DNA from: Paenibacillus sp. UNC451MF
Lineage (GTDB): Bacteria > Bacillota > Bacilli > Paenibacillales > NBRC-103111
NCBI RefSeq assembly: GCF_000686845.1
Contig: NZ_JMLS01000041.1
Location: forward strand, 1 to 33,527
Direction of reading: 5' to 3'
Length of the DNA: 33,527 nucleotides
Part shown: positions 22,636 to 31,448 of the stretch, piece after piece
How positions within the stretch are numbered: position 1 is the stretch's first letter
How the letters are laid out: the number at the start of each line of letters is the position of its first letter
Made by a program: the position numbers and the translations under genes
The notes under the pieces: model-generated
What the model was told of the DNA's origin: nothing
What the model saw: the letters and a program-made list of their open reading frames with translations, nothing else
The model's database searches: none

Positions 22636-23429
22636 TGAGGAATACGGAAAAAAAGAACGTTGGCGCTCGAATTCGTCTATGGTCCATATGGATAGTTGTC
22701 ATTATTATATTGGTTTGGGCATTTACGGGAATCGAATTTACGGGAATTAAAGAGACAGCCGGGCAAGTATCGAAGGCTATTTTTAAAGGGATTTTCCACC
22801 CGGACTGGGGCTATGTGTATTTGCCTGAAGGAGAGGACCTGCTGCGTGGCCTCTTGGATACAATGGCTATTGCTGTTTTGGGTACTTTCATTTCGGCGGT
22901 GCTATGTATTCCATTCGCTTTCTGGGCGGCAAGTGCCAAAGGAAAATCACGCTGGGCAACCGGTACCGGTAAATTTATGCTTAGCTTAATCCGTACGTTC
23001 CCTGAAGTTGTTATGGCCATAATATTTATTAAGGCGGTAGGACCAGGTTCTTATGCGGGTGCTCTCGCATTAGGGGTCCATTCCATAGGGATGCTCGGTA
23101 AACTGTACTCAGAGGCTATTGAGAATCTGGACCGAGGTCCGCAAGAAGCGCTTGTTGCTTGCGGAGCCAACAAGTTTCAGACGTTGTGGTTTGCCGTTAT
23201 TCCGCAGGTGCTTCCTGACTTTTTCTCCTTTGCTTTATACCGGTTCGAAATCAATATCCGTTCTGCAGCCATTTTAGGGGTTATTGGTGCAGGGGGTATC
23301 GGTACACCGCTTATCTTCGCATTGGAAGCCCGCAGCTGGTCGAGGGTCGGCATTATCCTTCTTGGCGTTATCGTCATGGTTACGGTAATCGACATTATTT
23401 CGGGCTATATCCGTAGAAAACTGGTGTAG
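22632..23429 (+). CDS. phnE: Phosphonate ABC transporter permease PhnE (second)
   Basis: Second permease, clearly homologous to the one before it: HPDWGYVYLPEGEDLLRGLL and NLDRGPQEALVACGANKFQ match the same places. With two different PhnE proteins the channel is a heterodimer, common in Bacillales. 265 residues, six helices. The start may be ATG 22632 or the next codon, also ATG. The gene ends 62 bases from the convergent phnD, with a perfect bidirectional terminator between. Confidence 0.9.
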   Translation: MMRNTEKKNVGARIRLWSIWIVVIIILVWAFTGIEFTGIKETAGQVSKAIFKGIFHPDWGYVYLPEGEDLLRGLLDTMAIAVLGTFISAVLCIPFAFWAASAKGKSRWATGTGKFMLSLIRTFPEVVMAIIFIKAVGPGSYAGALALGVHSIGMLGKLYSEAIENLDRGPQEALVACGANKFQTLWFAVIPQVLPDFFSFALYRFEINIRSAAILGVIGAGGIGTPLIFALEARSWSRVGIILLGVIVMVTVIDIISGYIRRKLV

Positions 23430-23443
23430 CGGACGTTGGACAC

Positions 23444-23483
23444 AAAAAAAGCAGTGATCAGGAATTCCTGATCACTGCTTTTT
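23444..23483. terminator. Perfectly palindromic bidirectional terminator
   Basis: GCAGTGATCAGG and CCTGATCACTGC form arms around AATT at the centre (23463-23466), flanked by seven As on the left and five Ts on the right. It ends both phnE and the convergent phnD. Confidence 0.93.
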
Positions 23484-23491
23484 ACTTTTGA

Positions 23492-24460
23492 TTATTTACC
23501 GCCCATTTGCTTGTTAGCATCACGAACAACATCGAATTTCTTATCGTCGGACACTGTGTAACCGCGGTGGGAGTATACTTCATAAATGATTTGTTGACCT
23601 TGAGGATCTTTACCGATAGCTATGAAAGCATCAGAAATCTTTTTGCGCCATTCCGGATCCATATCGTTGCGAACGCTGATAGTATCATTTGGAATTGGAG
23701 CTGTGAAGAACAATACGCGTGTTTTGGAGAATACATCTGGAATATCCTTCATAACAGTCGTACGAGCATCTTGGAAGATAGCTGCTGCATCCACTTCGTT
23801 GTTCAGTACAGCAAGAACGCCTTTATCATGCCCTTTTACCACAATGCCTTTTACATCTTTATCAGGATCGATCTTGTTTTTCTTAAGCTCAAGACCTGGA
23901 TAGATGTAACCTGCGGAGGAAGTTACGTCCTGCCAAGCTACTTTTTTATCTTTTAAGTCAGCGATTGTTTTGATTGGAGAATCGTTTTTCACGATAATCA
24001 TCGATTTGTAGGAATCGACAAGCTTCGTTTTGTCTTCTTGGCCTGTAGCATCATCAACGCCGTAACGTTGTGCTTGAAGCAGCAAGTCTGCTGCTTTCTT
24101 CTCGTCATGTGCTAATACATAGCCTGTTGGAGGAAGAAAACCGATATCTACTTTTTTGGAAGCCATAGCTTCGATAATCGTGTTATAGTTTGTGGAAATC
24201 GAAACTTTAACAGGAATACCCAGCTTGTCTCCTAGCAATTTTTCAAGTGGCTTAGCTTTTGCTTCTAATGTTTCAGCGCTTTGGGAAGGTACGAACTGAA
24301 CAGTTAGCTCTTTAGGCACATAACCTTTTGCTGCTGTTTCTTGTTTCCCTTTGTCTGCTGGTGCAGGCGTTGGCGAAGCTTGATCTTTCTTTGCACAGCC
24401 TGCTGCGATACCTGCAGAAAGCAGAAGCGATAAGCTGATAGCTGCTACTCTTTTTAACAT
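23492..24460 (-). CDS. phnD: Phosphonate ABC transporter substrate-binding lipoprotein PhnD
   Basis: Captures the substrate outside the membrane for PhnC/PhnE. The signal sequence ends in lipobox AAGC (C22), followed by a Lys/Pro/Ala linker. The mature domain begins ELTVQFVPSQSAETLEAKAK, with VDIGFLPPTGYV and VKGHDKGVLAVLNNEVDAAA as expected for PhnD/PtxB-like proteins; the tail reads YTVSDDKKFDVVRD. GGGAGGT precedes the ATG. Unusually, it is on the strand opposite phnC-phnE and converges with them, so supply of the binding protein is uncoupled from the transporter; it is divergent from the 5'-nucleotidase gene. Confidence 0.92.
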   Translation of the reverse strand: MLKRVAAISLSLLLSAGIAAGCAKKDQASPTPAPADKGKQETAAKGYVPKELTVQFVPSQSAETLEAKAKPLEKLLGDKLGIPVKVSISTNYNTIIEAMASKKVDIGFLPPTGYVLAHDEKKAADLLLQAQRYGVDDATGQEDKTKLVDSYKSMIIVKNDSPIKTIADLKDKKVAWQDVTSSAGYIYPGLELKKNKIDPDKDVKGIVVKGHDKGVLAVLNNEVDAAAIFQDARTTVMKDIPDVFSKTRVLFFTAPIPNDTISVRNDMDPEWRKKISDAFIAIGKDPQGQQIIYEVYSHRGYTVSDDKKFDVVRDANKQMGGK

Positions 24461-24671
24461 CTTTTTTGACCTCCCGTTAATTATGGAATTGAATCCAAGA
24501 TCTACTATAGCATAATATACCCAGATCGACAGTAAAAAAATTATTAAGAAAGTACCGTGTAAGCCAAAAAATTGTTAAAATAGGTCGTAATGAATTGCAA
24601 GCCTGGGCATAGTGCAAGCAGTACCATTTTTATCTAAAGAATAACCTAAACAACGGAGTTGATTCGATTCT

Positions 24672-26258
24672 ATGACAAACGAACAAGCCTGTACTGTAAC
24701 GATTTTGGAAACAAGCGATCTTCACGGAGCTTTGCTGCCTATTCAATATGCCAATAACCAGCCTACCTCATACGGTTTGTCCAAGATTGCCTCTTTAATC
24801 AAAGAAGAACGCAAGAAGGGCGGACATGTCATTTATATAGACAACGGGGATTTGATTCAAGGAACTCCGCTCGCGTATCATCATGCCAAGTTGAACGGAG
24901 AAGCGCCTAATCCGATGATCAGCTGCATGAATGCCATTGGCTGCGATGCCGCTGTAATGGGAAATCATGAGTTTAATTACGGCCTCGAGCTGCTTCAAAA
25001 GGCTGTAGGGGAATCGAAATTTCCTTGGCTCAGCGCCAATATTGTAGATGCAAAAAGCGGTGAACCTTACTTTGGCAAGCCGTACCGGATTATTGAGCTT
25101 CCTGTAGGCGTTCGTGTTGCTATATTAGGACTTACAACCCACTACATTCCTAATTGGGAAAAGCCGGAGCATATTGCAGGCTTGCTCTTTGAAGATGCAT
25201 TGGAAGCTGCTGGAAAGTGGGTAACGAAAATACGGCGTGAAGAGCAGCCGGATGTGATGGTCGTTTCGTACCACGGAGGGTTCGAACGTAATATGGCGAC
25301 AGGTGAGCCTACGGAGCCTTTGACAGGTGAAAATGAAGGCTATGCTATATGTCAAAATGTAGAAGGAATCGATGTTCTACTGACTGGACACCAGCATCGA
25401 ACGATTGCCGATTGCAAGATTAACGGAGTGACCGTTGTGCAGCCTGGAAGCCAAGGAACGAATCTCGGCAAGGTCCAGATTCATCTGGCTAAGCGGGATG
25501 GGCAATGGGTCATCACGGATTCCGCTTCCGAGCTGTTGTCGCCTGAAGGGGCACAAACGGACCTTGCTTTGCAAGAGCTAGTCTCCCCGCACGAAGAGCT
25601 CACTCAAGCTTGGCTGGACCGGCCTATCGGTAAGCTGCTTGGAGATATGAGAGTGACAGACCCTATGGGTGTAAGGCTTAAAGAACATCCTTTGATCGAG
25701 TTTATCAACAAAGTACAGATGGATTTATCCGGTGCGCCGATCTCGAATACGGCATTATTCGACAATATTGCTCCAGGCTTTCCGCCGGATATAACGATGC
25801 GCGATATCGTCTCGAATTATATTTATCCGAACACGCTTCAGGTCATAAGAATAAGCGGACAGGATATTAAGGATGCACTTGAACGGTCGGCGTCTTATTT
25901 TGACTTATATGATGGGCAATCGGTCAAGGTCAACCCTTCCTTCAGCGAGCCGAAGCCACAGCATTATAACTATGACATGTGGGAAGGCATACAATATAAG
26001 CTGAACATTTCCCGTCCTGAGGGAGAACGCGTCGTGCTGCTGCAGTACCAAGGCCAACCGCTCGATTTGGATGCGAAGTACGATGTAGTGATGAATAATT
26101 ACCGTGCAGGCGGAGGCGGCAATTATACAATGTTCCAAGGCAAGCCAGTTGTACGCGACATTCCGACGGATATGGCCGAGCTGCTCGCGACATATATTAT
26201 GGAGAGAGGAACGATCGAAGCCTCTTTGAACTCCAATTGGGAAGTTATTTGGGATTAA
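24672..26258 (+). CDS. Cytoplasmic 5'-nucleotidase / 2',3'-cyclic phosphodiesterase family metallophosphatase
   Basis: Releases phosphate from nucleotides or cyclic nucleotides. The N-terminal metallophosphatase domain has all metal-binding motifs: DLHG (16-19), NGD (58-60), GNHE (97-100), YHGG (200-203) and TGHQHR (238-243). The C-terminal 5_nucleotid_C domain ends with NNYRAGGGGNYTMF. There is no signal peptide, so it should be cytoplasmic, unlike the secreted YfkN type. Length 528. GGAG stands 13 bases before the ATG, rather far. Lies divergent from phnD with 211 bases between, so a shared role in phosphorus supply is plausible; I could not find convincing Pho boxes there. Confidence 0.87.
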   Translation: MTNEQACTVTILETSDLHGALLPIQYANNQPTSYGLSKIASLIKEERKKGGHVIYIDNGDLIQGTPLAYHHAKLNGEAPNPMISCMNAIGCDAAVMGNHEFNYGLELLQKAVGESKFPWLSANIVDAKSGEPYFGKPYRIIELPVGVRVAILGLTTHYIPNWEKPEHIAGLLFEDALEAAGKWVTKIRREEQPDVMVVSYHGGFERNMATGEPTEPLTGENEGYAICQNVEGIDVLLTGHQHRTIADCKINGVTVVQPGSQGTNLGKVQIHLAKRDGQWVITDSASELLSPEGAQTDLALQELVSPHEELTQAWLDRPIGKLLGDMRVTDPMGVRLKEHPLIEFINKVQMDLSGAPISNTALFDNIAPGFPPDITMRDIVSNYIYPNTLQVIRISGQDIKDALERSASYFDLYDGQSVKVNPSFSEPKPQHYNYDMWEGIQYKLNISRPEGERVVLLQYQGQPLDLDAKYDVVMNNYRAGGGGNYTMFQGKPVVRDIPTDMAELLATYIMERGTIEASLNSNWEVIWD

Positions 26259-26319
26259 TACACAACGGGAGTCCTTCTTCAGTGTTATGTGGCCAAATGG
26301 ATAGAGAGGAGACCGACTG

Positions 26320-26823
26320 ATGTTGATTCGAAAATTAACGCCATCCGACGCGCAGCAGTACCGGGTTGTAAGGCTACGGTCACTTAGAGAGCACCCGGAT
26401 GCGTTTTTGACCACTTACGAAATAGAAAGCGAAAAGCCGATCGAGATTTTTCAAAATAATCTTCGAGCAACAGAGGATAAGTTTACACTTGGCTGCTTCA
26501 CGGATACCGAGAATTTAGCAGGCATAGTGACGTTTATACGGGAAACTAACCCGAAAATTGCACATAAAGCGAATATTTATGCAATGTACGTAGCTCCTGA
26601 ATATCGCAAGCATAGAGTAGGGCACGCTCTGATGACTGAGGTATTGCAAGCCGCTAAAGCGTGCGTCGGATTGGAGCGAATCCATTTGACCGTGATCTCC
26701 AGCAACAAAGGAGCGAAGAGGCTCTATGAATCACTTGGATTCGTGACCTATGCGGCAGAAAAGAATGCGGTAAAAATAGAGGGAGTCTATTTGGATGAGG
26801 AGTTCATGTCGATTCAAGCCTAG
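26320..26823 (+). CDS. GNAT family N-acetyltransferase
   Basis: Transfers an acetyl group from acetyl-CoA to an amine on an unknown substrate. The 167 residues carry motif A, AMYVAPEYRKHRVGHALMTEV, with the acetyl-CoA loop RKHRVGHA, followed by the motif B region LTVISSNKGAKRLYESLGF. A GAGAGGAGA ribosome site precedes the ATG. It lies 61 bases after the phosphatase gene without a visible terminator between, so the two may be cotranscribed. A terminator follows. Confidence 0.88.
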   Translation: MLIRKLTPSDAQQYRVVRLRSLREHPDAFLTTYEIESEKPIEIFQNNLRATEDKFTLGCFTDTENLAGIVTFIRETNPKIAHKANIYAMYVAPEYRKHRVGHALMTEVLQAAKACVGLERIHLTVISSNKGAKRLYESLGFVTYAAEKNAVKIEGVYLDEEFMSIQA

Positions 26824-26827
26824 ATTT

Positions 26828-26856
26828 AAAAAGCTGCGCTGAGCGCGGCTTTTTTT
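26828..26856 (+). terminator. Terminator of the GNAT gene
   Basis: AAGCTGCGC (26831-26839) pairs with GCGCGGCTT (26843-26851), one wobble pair, loop TGA, followed by a T run. Confidence 0.85.
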
Positions 26857-26933
26857 CATTTTATAGAAGTCATTTCTATGGTTTATAAGAATATGTTGAT
26901 TGAAGCTCGAGTGGTTCTTTTTCAAATCAACGC

Positions 26934-26962
26934 TTTACTATATTAATGCATTAGTGTATTAT
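26934..26962 (+). promoter_or_regulatory. Promoter of the hisC-like gene
   Basis: TTTACT (26934-26939), 17-base spacer, TATTAT (26957-26962), 40 bases before the ATG. Confidence 0.65.
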
Positions 26963-27002
26963 CGAATTGTGGCAATGAAGTTAATCGTGAGGAGATGTTG
27001 AG

Positions 27003-28106
27003 ATGAGTCATCCCATTCAAGTGAAAGCACGTAAGGCATTGGACAATATGAAGCCGTACTCACCAGGTAAACCTATCTGGGAAGTACAACAAGAGCTCGG
27101 GATAGATAAGGTTGTAAAACTAGCGTCCAATGAAAATCCGCTTGGCGCTTCCCCGAAGGCAGTTGAAGCGTTAGTAGCCTATTTGCCGGAAATACATCGC
27201 TATCCTGATGCAAGCACCAAAGGGTTAAATGAAGTCATTGCATCACAGCTACAGCTTACTCCTGACCAGCTTATTGTAACTAATGGTGCAGATGAGCTTA
27301 TTAAGTTAGTTGCGGAAGCTTTTTTGGAGGAAGGGGATGAAGTCGTCGTACCTCATCCGTCTTTTAGTGAATATGAGTTCGGTGCCCACTTAATGGGGTC
27401 TATACCGGTTGCGGTTCCGTTGGACGAAAGCTTTCATTATCATGTGGATGAACTGCTAGCGGCCGTAACGGAGCGTACCAAAATGGTGTTCCTATGTTCT
27501 CCTAACAATCCTACAGGCACTTATTTGCCTAAGGCTGAACTGCTAAGGCTGCTCGATGCTTTGCCCAAAAAAGTGCTGGTCATGTACGATTCTGCATACA
27601 GCCACTACGTATCCGCTGAGGATTACTCGGACGGCTTGGAATTTGTGCGCAAAGGTTACCCGATCATCGTTTTGCAAACCTTCTCTAAAATATACGGCCT
27701 TGCCGGTATCCGTGTTGGCTTCGGTGCGGCATCATCCCAATTGATCAGCAGCATTTTGCAGGTTAAAGAGCCCTTCAATGTCAATGCACTGGCACAGGAA
27801 GCTGCCAAAGCGGCGATCATGGATACGGAGCATATAACGGCATCCCAACGCGTAAACACTCTCGGCAGAGAGCAGCTGTATGAGGCCTTTCGCAAATTAG
27901 GGGTATCCTTTACAGAAAGTATGACGAACTTTATTCTTGTGAAGCTCGGACCTGATGCGAAAGAGCTGTATGTCCGACTTATGGAAAAAGGGGTAATCGT
28001 AAGGTACGGAGGTACTTGGGGAATGCCCCAGCATATTCGGGTTACTGTAGGAACAAGAGAAGAGAATGAGTTTTTCATTGAGCAACTGACTTCTCTTTTG
28101 GATTAA
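27003..28106 (+). CDS. hisC: Histidinol-phosphate aminotransferase (HisC family)
   Basis: PLP-dependent class II aminotransferase; HisC converts imidazole-acetol phosphate to histidinol phosphate and often also serves aromatic amino acids. Expected residues are in place: KLASNENPLG near 39-48, SPNNPTG (166-172), D196 and Y199 in YDSAY (most HisC read DEAY), PLP-binding K229 in TFSKIYGLAGIRVGF, and the C-terminal RVTVGTREENE. Length 367 is normal. It is a lone gene with its own promoter; no other his or aro genes are adjacent, so it may be a second copy or act on aromatic keto acids. Ribosome site GAGGAG. Confidence 0.88.
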   Translation: MSHPIQVKARKALDNMKPYSPGKPIWEVQQELGIDKVVKLASNENPLGASPKAVEALVAYLPEIHRYPDASTKGLNEVIASQLQLTPDQLIVTNGADELIKLVAEAFLEEGDEVVVPHPSFSEYEFGAHLMGSIPVAVPLDESFHYHVDELLAAVTERTKMVFLCSPNNPTGTYLPKAELLRLLDALPKKVLVMYDSAYSHYVSAEDYSDGLEFVRKGYPIIVLQTFSKIYGLAGIRVGFGAASSQLISSILQVKEPFNVNALAQEAAKAAIMDTEHITASQRVNTLGREQLYEAFRKLGVSFTESMTNFILVKLGPDAKELYVRLMEKGVIVRYGGTWGMPQHIRVTVGTREENEFFIEQLTSLLD

Positions 28107-28269
28107 TAATAGGGCTAGTTCAACCGTTTGCCTGTAGTACTGTAATGCGGGAATGGGAAATAAACTTTATTGCGTAGAAGTATTCAAGTATTCCTCCTAA
28201 TATAGTATGATCTAAGCAGAAACCATTATTTAGGTATTGATGCTGATGATTATAGAGGGGGATTAACGA

Positions 28270-29058
28270 ATGAGTATGCTGTTATGGCCGAACGGAACAC
28301 CGAATGCTTTGGGGGAAGAGTCGGAAGATAAGCCGACATTGGTCCCATATCTTGTAGAAGGAAGCGAGCCTAAGGCGGCAGTTATCGTTTGTCCTGGTGG
28401 AGGCTATGCAAGAAGAGCTAACCATGAGGGAGAGCCAGTGGCACAGTGGTTGAATTCTCTTGGCATATCCGCATTTGTCGTACATTACCGCGTTGCTCCT
28501 TACCGCCATCCTAACCCGCTTATGGATGCGCAGAGAGCGATCCGTACGGTTAGAAACCGTGCTAAGGAATGGAATATCGATCCGAACCGAGTAGGCATAT
28601 TGGGATTTTCGGCCGGAGGTCATGTAGCGGGTTCGGCAGGAACTCAATATGATTCCGGGCGTTCGGATGCGGTAGACCCGATCGAGCGTGAAAGCAGCCG
28701 CCCGGATTTGCTCATACTTTGCTATGCGGTGATCAGCTTTGGTGCTTACGCTCATAAAGGTTCTTTGAATAATTTGCTCGGCGAGTCTCCTGATCCATCT
28801 TTGGTAGAGCTCATGTCCCATGAGCTACAGGTCACAGAAGATACGCCGCCGACTTTTTTGTGGCATACGGCTGATGACGCTTCTGTTCCTGTTGAGAACA
28901 GTCTTCTATTCGCTTCAGCGCTCAGCCGAAACAGAGTTCCGTTTGAGGTCCATGTGTTCGAGAGCGGTCGTCATGGCTTGGGTCTGGCTGCAGAGCAGCC
29001 CGGCGTGAGGCTATGGACAGATGTTTGCGCATCGTGGCTGCAGCAGCGCGGATTTTAA
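28270..29058 (+). CDS. Alpha/beta hydrolase, acetyl-esterase-like
   Basis: Serine esterase family related to BD-FAE/acetyl-xylan-esterase-type proteins; cytoplasmic, no signal peptide. Oxyanion segment CPGGGYARRA (42-51), nucleophile S114 in GFSAGGH, acid D202 or D203 in TADDASVPV, and H235 in GRHGLGL. The 262 residues are full length. AGAGGGGG precedes the ATG. The stop codon is immediately followed by the pxpB ATG (TAAATG), so it heads the hydrolase-pxpB-pxpC unit, which suggests a link to 5-oxoproline use that the sequence does not explain. Substrate unknown. Confidence 0.83.
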   Translation: MSMLLWPNGTPNALGEESEDKPTLVPYLVEGSEPKAAVIVCPGGGYARRANHEGEPVAQWLNSLGISAFVVHYRVAPYRHPNPLMDAQRAIRTVRNRAKEWNIDPNRVGILGFSAGGHVAGSAGTQYDSGRSDAVDPIERESSRPDLLILCYAVISFGAYAHKGSLNNLLGESPDPSLVELMSHELQVTEDTPPTFLWHTADDASVPVENSLLFASALSRNRVPFEVHVFESGRHGLGLAAEQPGVRLWTDVCASWLQQRGF

Positions 29059-29937
29059 ATGAATGAACGGGAGACTGAGGCCGGCTATGAGCCTAATTGC
29101 GCTGAAGAGCTCGACGCCTCGATAGTGCGATATGAGCTGTACCCGCTGGGAGAACAGGCGATTGTCATCCGTTGGGTCGGAAATATAAGCGAGGCTATGC
29201 TGGGGGTTGTATCAGCAACCGTTCGTTGTTTGGAGCATGATTGTAGTTCGGCTATCGTTGAATTCGTCAGAGCTTACAGAACGGTAACGGTATACTACGA
29301 TCCTGCAGAGCTATATGTTAACAAGGCTGACTACCACAATAAGGGCAAAATCAATGCGAAATCTACACTGGGCTCGAGGGAACAGGAGGATGACGTCTCC
29401 CCTTATGAGATCCTATGTGCATGGATAAGAAGCCGTCTGAATATGCTAGGAGATCCATTACTTATTACGAATGCTCTGGAGCACCAAGAAGTTCGTATCG
29501 TACCGGTATGCTTCGACATGGAGTTTGGTCCCGATTTGCAGATGCTTGCCGAGCAGGCGGGCTTATCGGTTCAAGAGGCTATTGCTCTTTATTGCTCTGC
29601 AACCTATGTCGTACATATGGTTGGATTTACTCATGGTTTTCCGTACATGGGCGGTCTTTCGGAACGTCTGGCGATGCCACGGCGAAGTCAACCTAGGGCA
29701 CATGTGCCTCAAGGTACGGTAGGTATTGCCGGTACGCAAACGGGCATTTATCCGATAGCCTCTCCTGGCGGCTGGCAGTTGATCGGACGAACGCCGCTCA
29801 GGCTGTTCAACCCTATGAAGGAGAAGCCGTCCCTATTTCAAGCGGGTGACCGGATTCGTTTTGAACCTATTTCGCTGATGGAGTTTGCAGTCCTTGCAAA
29901 CGAGGCATCGGTTGATAACGAATCTATGGAATCTTGA
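29059..29937 (+). CDS. pxpB: 5-oxoprolinase subunit PxpB (KipI family)
   Basis: Works with PxpA and PxpC to hydrolyse 5-oxoproline (pyroglutamate) to glutamate with ATP; the B. subtilis homologue KipI also inhibits the sporulation kinase KinA. Carboxyltransferase-like motifs are clear: VGFTHGFPYMGGL, MPRRSQPRAHVPQGTVGIAG and SPGGWQLIGRTPLRLF. At 292 residues it is about 50 longer than KipI: it has a 20-residue N-terminal extension and an insert near 90-120 (KADYHNKGKINAK onward). The ATG abuts the hydrolase stop with no own ribosome site beyond purines in the coding end, implying coupled translation. pxpC follows after 16 bases. Confidence 0.88.
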   Translation: MNERETEAGYEPNCAEELDASIVRYELYPLGEQAIVIRWVGNISEAMLGVVSATVRCLEHDCSSAIVEFVRAYRTVTVYYDPAELYVNKADYHNKGKINAKSTLGSREQEDDVSPYEILCAWIRSRLNMLGDPLLITNALEHQEVRIVPVCFDMEFGPDLQMLAEQAGLSVQEAIALYCSATYVVHMVGFTHGFPYMGGLSERLAMPRRSQPRAHVPQGTVGIAGTQTGIYPIASPGGWQLIGRTPLRLFNPMKEKPSLFQAGDRIRFEPISLMEFAVLANEASVDNESMES

Positions 29938-29953
29938 TGGCGGAGGATTTGTG

Positions 29954-30970
29954 ATGACCATCGAAGTGTTGAATCCGGGCTTGCTGACAACGGTGCAGGA
30001 CGAGGGACGATTCGGCTTGCGCGGCGTGGGCGTAGTGACAAGCGGCGCCATGGACCGATTCGCCCTGCATGCGGCGAACCTGCTTGTTGGTAACGAGCGC
30101 GGTGCAGCTGTGCTCGAGATGACCCTCACGGGCGCGACGCTCGAGTTCCGCGAGGACGCGCTCGTGGCGCTTTGCGGCGCGGACATGGATGCCCGCGCCG
30201 AAGAGGGGCCGCCTCTGCCCAGCTGGCGGCCGGTGCTTGTGCGCAGCGGCACTGTGCTGCGCTGTGGTCGCGCGCTGCGCGGAGCGCGCGCTTGCCTTGC
30301 CGTGGCGGGCGGTATCGCCGTGCCCGCCGTGCTGGGCAGCCGCAGCACGCACGTGCCATCGCGGCTCGGCGGCTACGCCGGGCGTGCGCTGCTGCCGGGG
30401 GACCGGCTGCAGGCTGGCGCGCCCTCGGCTGCCGCCATCGCGCTCGCGGCCCGCTTGGCCGCGGTGGCGCCCGGGGCGCCGATCGCCCCCACCATGTGGG
30501 CGATCGCGCCAAGCGCGCGCCCGCCGTATGCGGAGCAACCGGCGGTGCGCGTAACCCGCGGGCGTGAGGCAGAAGCTATGACAGGCGGGAGCCTGCATAG
30601 CTTCTTCACCACGCCCTACAGCGTTACCCCCCAGTCGGATCGCATGGGCTACCGACTGACAGGCGAGCGGCTCGAGGAAACCGAGCCGCAAGAAATGATC
30701 TCCGAAGCCGTGACGATGGGCACGGTTCAAGTACCCCCCGGCGGGCAGCCGATCGTGCTGATGGCCGACGCGCAGACGACGGGCGGCTACCCTCGAATCG
30801 CCCAAGTCGCAGCTGTCGATTTACCACTGCTTGCTCAGCTGAAACCGAGCGGAGCCGTTCGCTTCCGAGAAATATCGATACAGGAGGCGCAAGTACTGTA
30901 CATACAGCAGCAGCTTTTCTTCAGGCAGTTAGAGAAGACGGTAAGGATAAGATTAGCCGAATCGGAGTAA
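29954..30970 (+). CDS. pxpC: 5-oxoprolinase subunit PxpC (KipA family), with an extreme GC-rich core
   Basis: Partner of PxpB in the 5-oxoprolinase complex. Family marks are IEVLNPGLLTTVQDEGRFG at the start, GVVTSGAMDRFA, and near the C-terminus PQSDRMGYRLTGERLE and QTTGGYPRIAQVA. CGGAGGA stands seven bases before ATG 29954; the frame is open further upstream into pxpB. The length of 338 residues is normal. The middle of the gene (about 30100-30560) is remarkably GC-rich (52 of 60 bases in 30421-30480 against 26 of 60 in pxpB at 29221-29280) and Ala/Arg-rich in translation, while both ends look like the neighbours. Confidence 0.9.
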   Translation: MTIEVLNPGLLTTVQDEGRFGLRGVGVVTSGAMDRFALHAANLLVGNERGAAVLEMTLTGATLEFREDALVALCGADMDARAEEGPPLPSWRPVLVRSGTVLRCGRALRGARACLAVAGGIAVPAVLGSRSTHVPSRLGGYAGRALLPGDRLQAGAPSAAAIALAARLAAVAPGAPIAPTMWAIAPSARPPYAEQPAVRVTRGREAEAMTGGSLHSFFTTPYSVTPQSDRMGYRLTGERLEETEPQEMISEAVTMGTVQVPPGGQPIVLMADAQTTGGYPRIAQVAAVDLPLLAQLKPSGAVRFREISIQEAQVLYIQQQLFFRQLEKTVRIRLAESE

Positions 30971-31181
30971 AGGGTATATTTAGCGCATCGGCTGTGATAA
31001 TATAGGATTTAATTATGCGGTGGAGAGTTTTCTTCGCTCTGTACCTCAATACCTTGCTATGTTGTTACTATATAGGAGAAATTTGTTATAACCATTCTTT
31101 CGCTTGAGACAGCCTTGCAAATATGAGTAAATAGTATTGTAGCAGGCCAGCTAACACTCAAAGGAAGGAGTGATCAGAGCG

Positions 31182-31214
31182 ATGAACACACAACCGGAGG
31201 TGGTCTCTGCGTAA
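31182..31214 (+). CDS. Possible 10-residue leader peptide
   Basis: MNTQPEVVSA with a good ribosome site (AAGGAAGGAG, nine bases upstream). Its stop lies within a small hairpin CTCTGC-GTAA-GCAGAG, and a terminator follows 20 bases later. Could be a leader peptide, a remnant gene start, or chance. The 211 bases between pxpC and this point hold no gene or clear terminator that I can see. Confidence 0.3.
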   Translation: MNTQPEVVSA

Positions 31215-31234
31215 GCAGAGGCTCCATAACAAAG

Positions 31235-31262
31235 GGGAGGCCTACAAGCCTCCCTCTATTTT
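31235..31262 (+). terminator. Terminator after the 10-residue ORF
   Basis: GGGAGGC (31235-31241), loop CTACAA, GCCTCCC (31248-31254), then TCTATTTTT. Confidence 0.8.
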
Positions 31263-31276
31263 TCCAAAATAGCGAA

Positions 31277-31306
31277 TAGACATGAAGACCTTGAATAAGT
31301 TATAAT
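31277..31306 (+). promoter_or_regulatory. Promoter inside the gene-poor stretch
   Basis: TAGACA (31277-31282), 18-base spacer, TATAAT (31301-31306). It lies directly after a terminator and 52 bases before a short ORF with a strong ribosome site, so it probably starts a new transcript leading to the CD3324-family gene. Confidence 0.6.
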
Positions 31307-31357
31307 CAATTAGGAAGTAAATGGAATCATGAAAATATACGAAAGGAGTGGCGTTCG

Positions 31358-31402
31358 ATGTCTGACTTCACAACAACTAATAAAGGGTTTTGGCTGAACT
31401 GA
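31358..31402 (+). CDS. Possible 14-residue peptide
   Basis: MSDFTTTNKGFWLN, preceded by a strong GAAAGGAGTGG ribosome site at 10 bases and by a promoter. No family recognised. A terminator-like hairpin follows 70 bases later (31473-31498). Either a leader peptide or the relic of a longer gene. Confidence 0.35.
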   Translation: MSDFTTTNKGFWLN

Positions 31403-31448
31403 ATAAGCATTTTCCCATCACCGTCACCTGACGTCATTGACATGAACC

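Noticed and set aside
24461-24671. Pho boxes between phnD and the phosphatase gene
   Set aside because: TTAACA- and CTTACA-like hexamers occur, but their spacing does not fit the direct repeats bound by PhoP.
29924-30805. Long alternative frames on both strands within pxpC
   Set aside because: High GC removes stop codons in all frames; the products are Arg/Ala/Pro-rich and unlike proteins, whereas pxpC has conserved motifs.
31141-31260. Riboswitch or T-box leader
   Set aside because: Hairpins are present but I find no T-box sequence or other known aptamer signature, and no downstream gene is directly joined.
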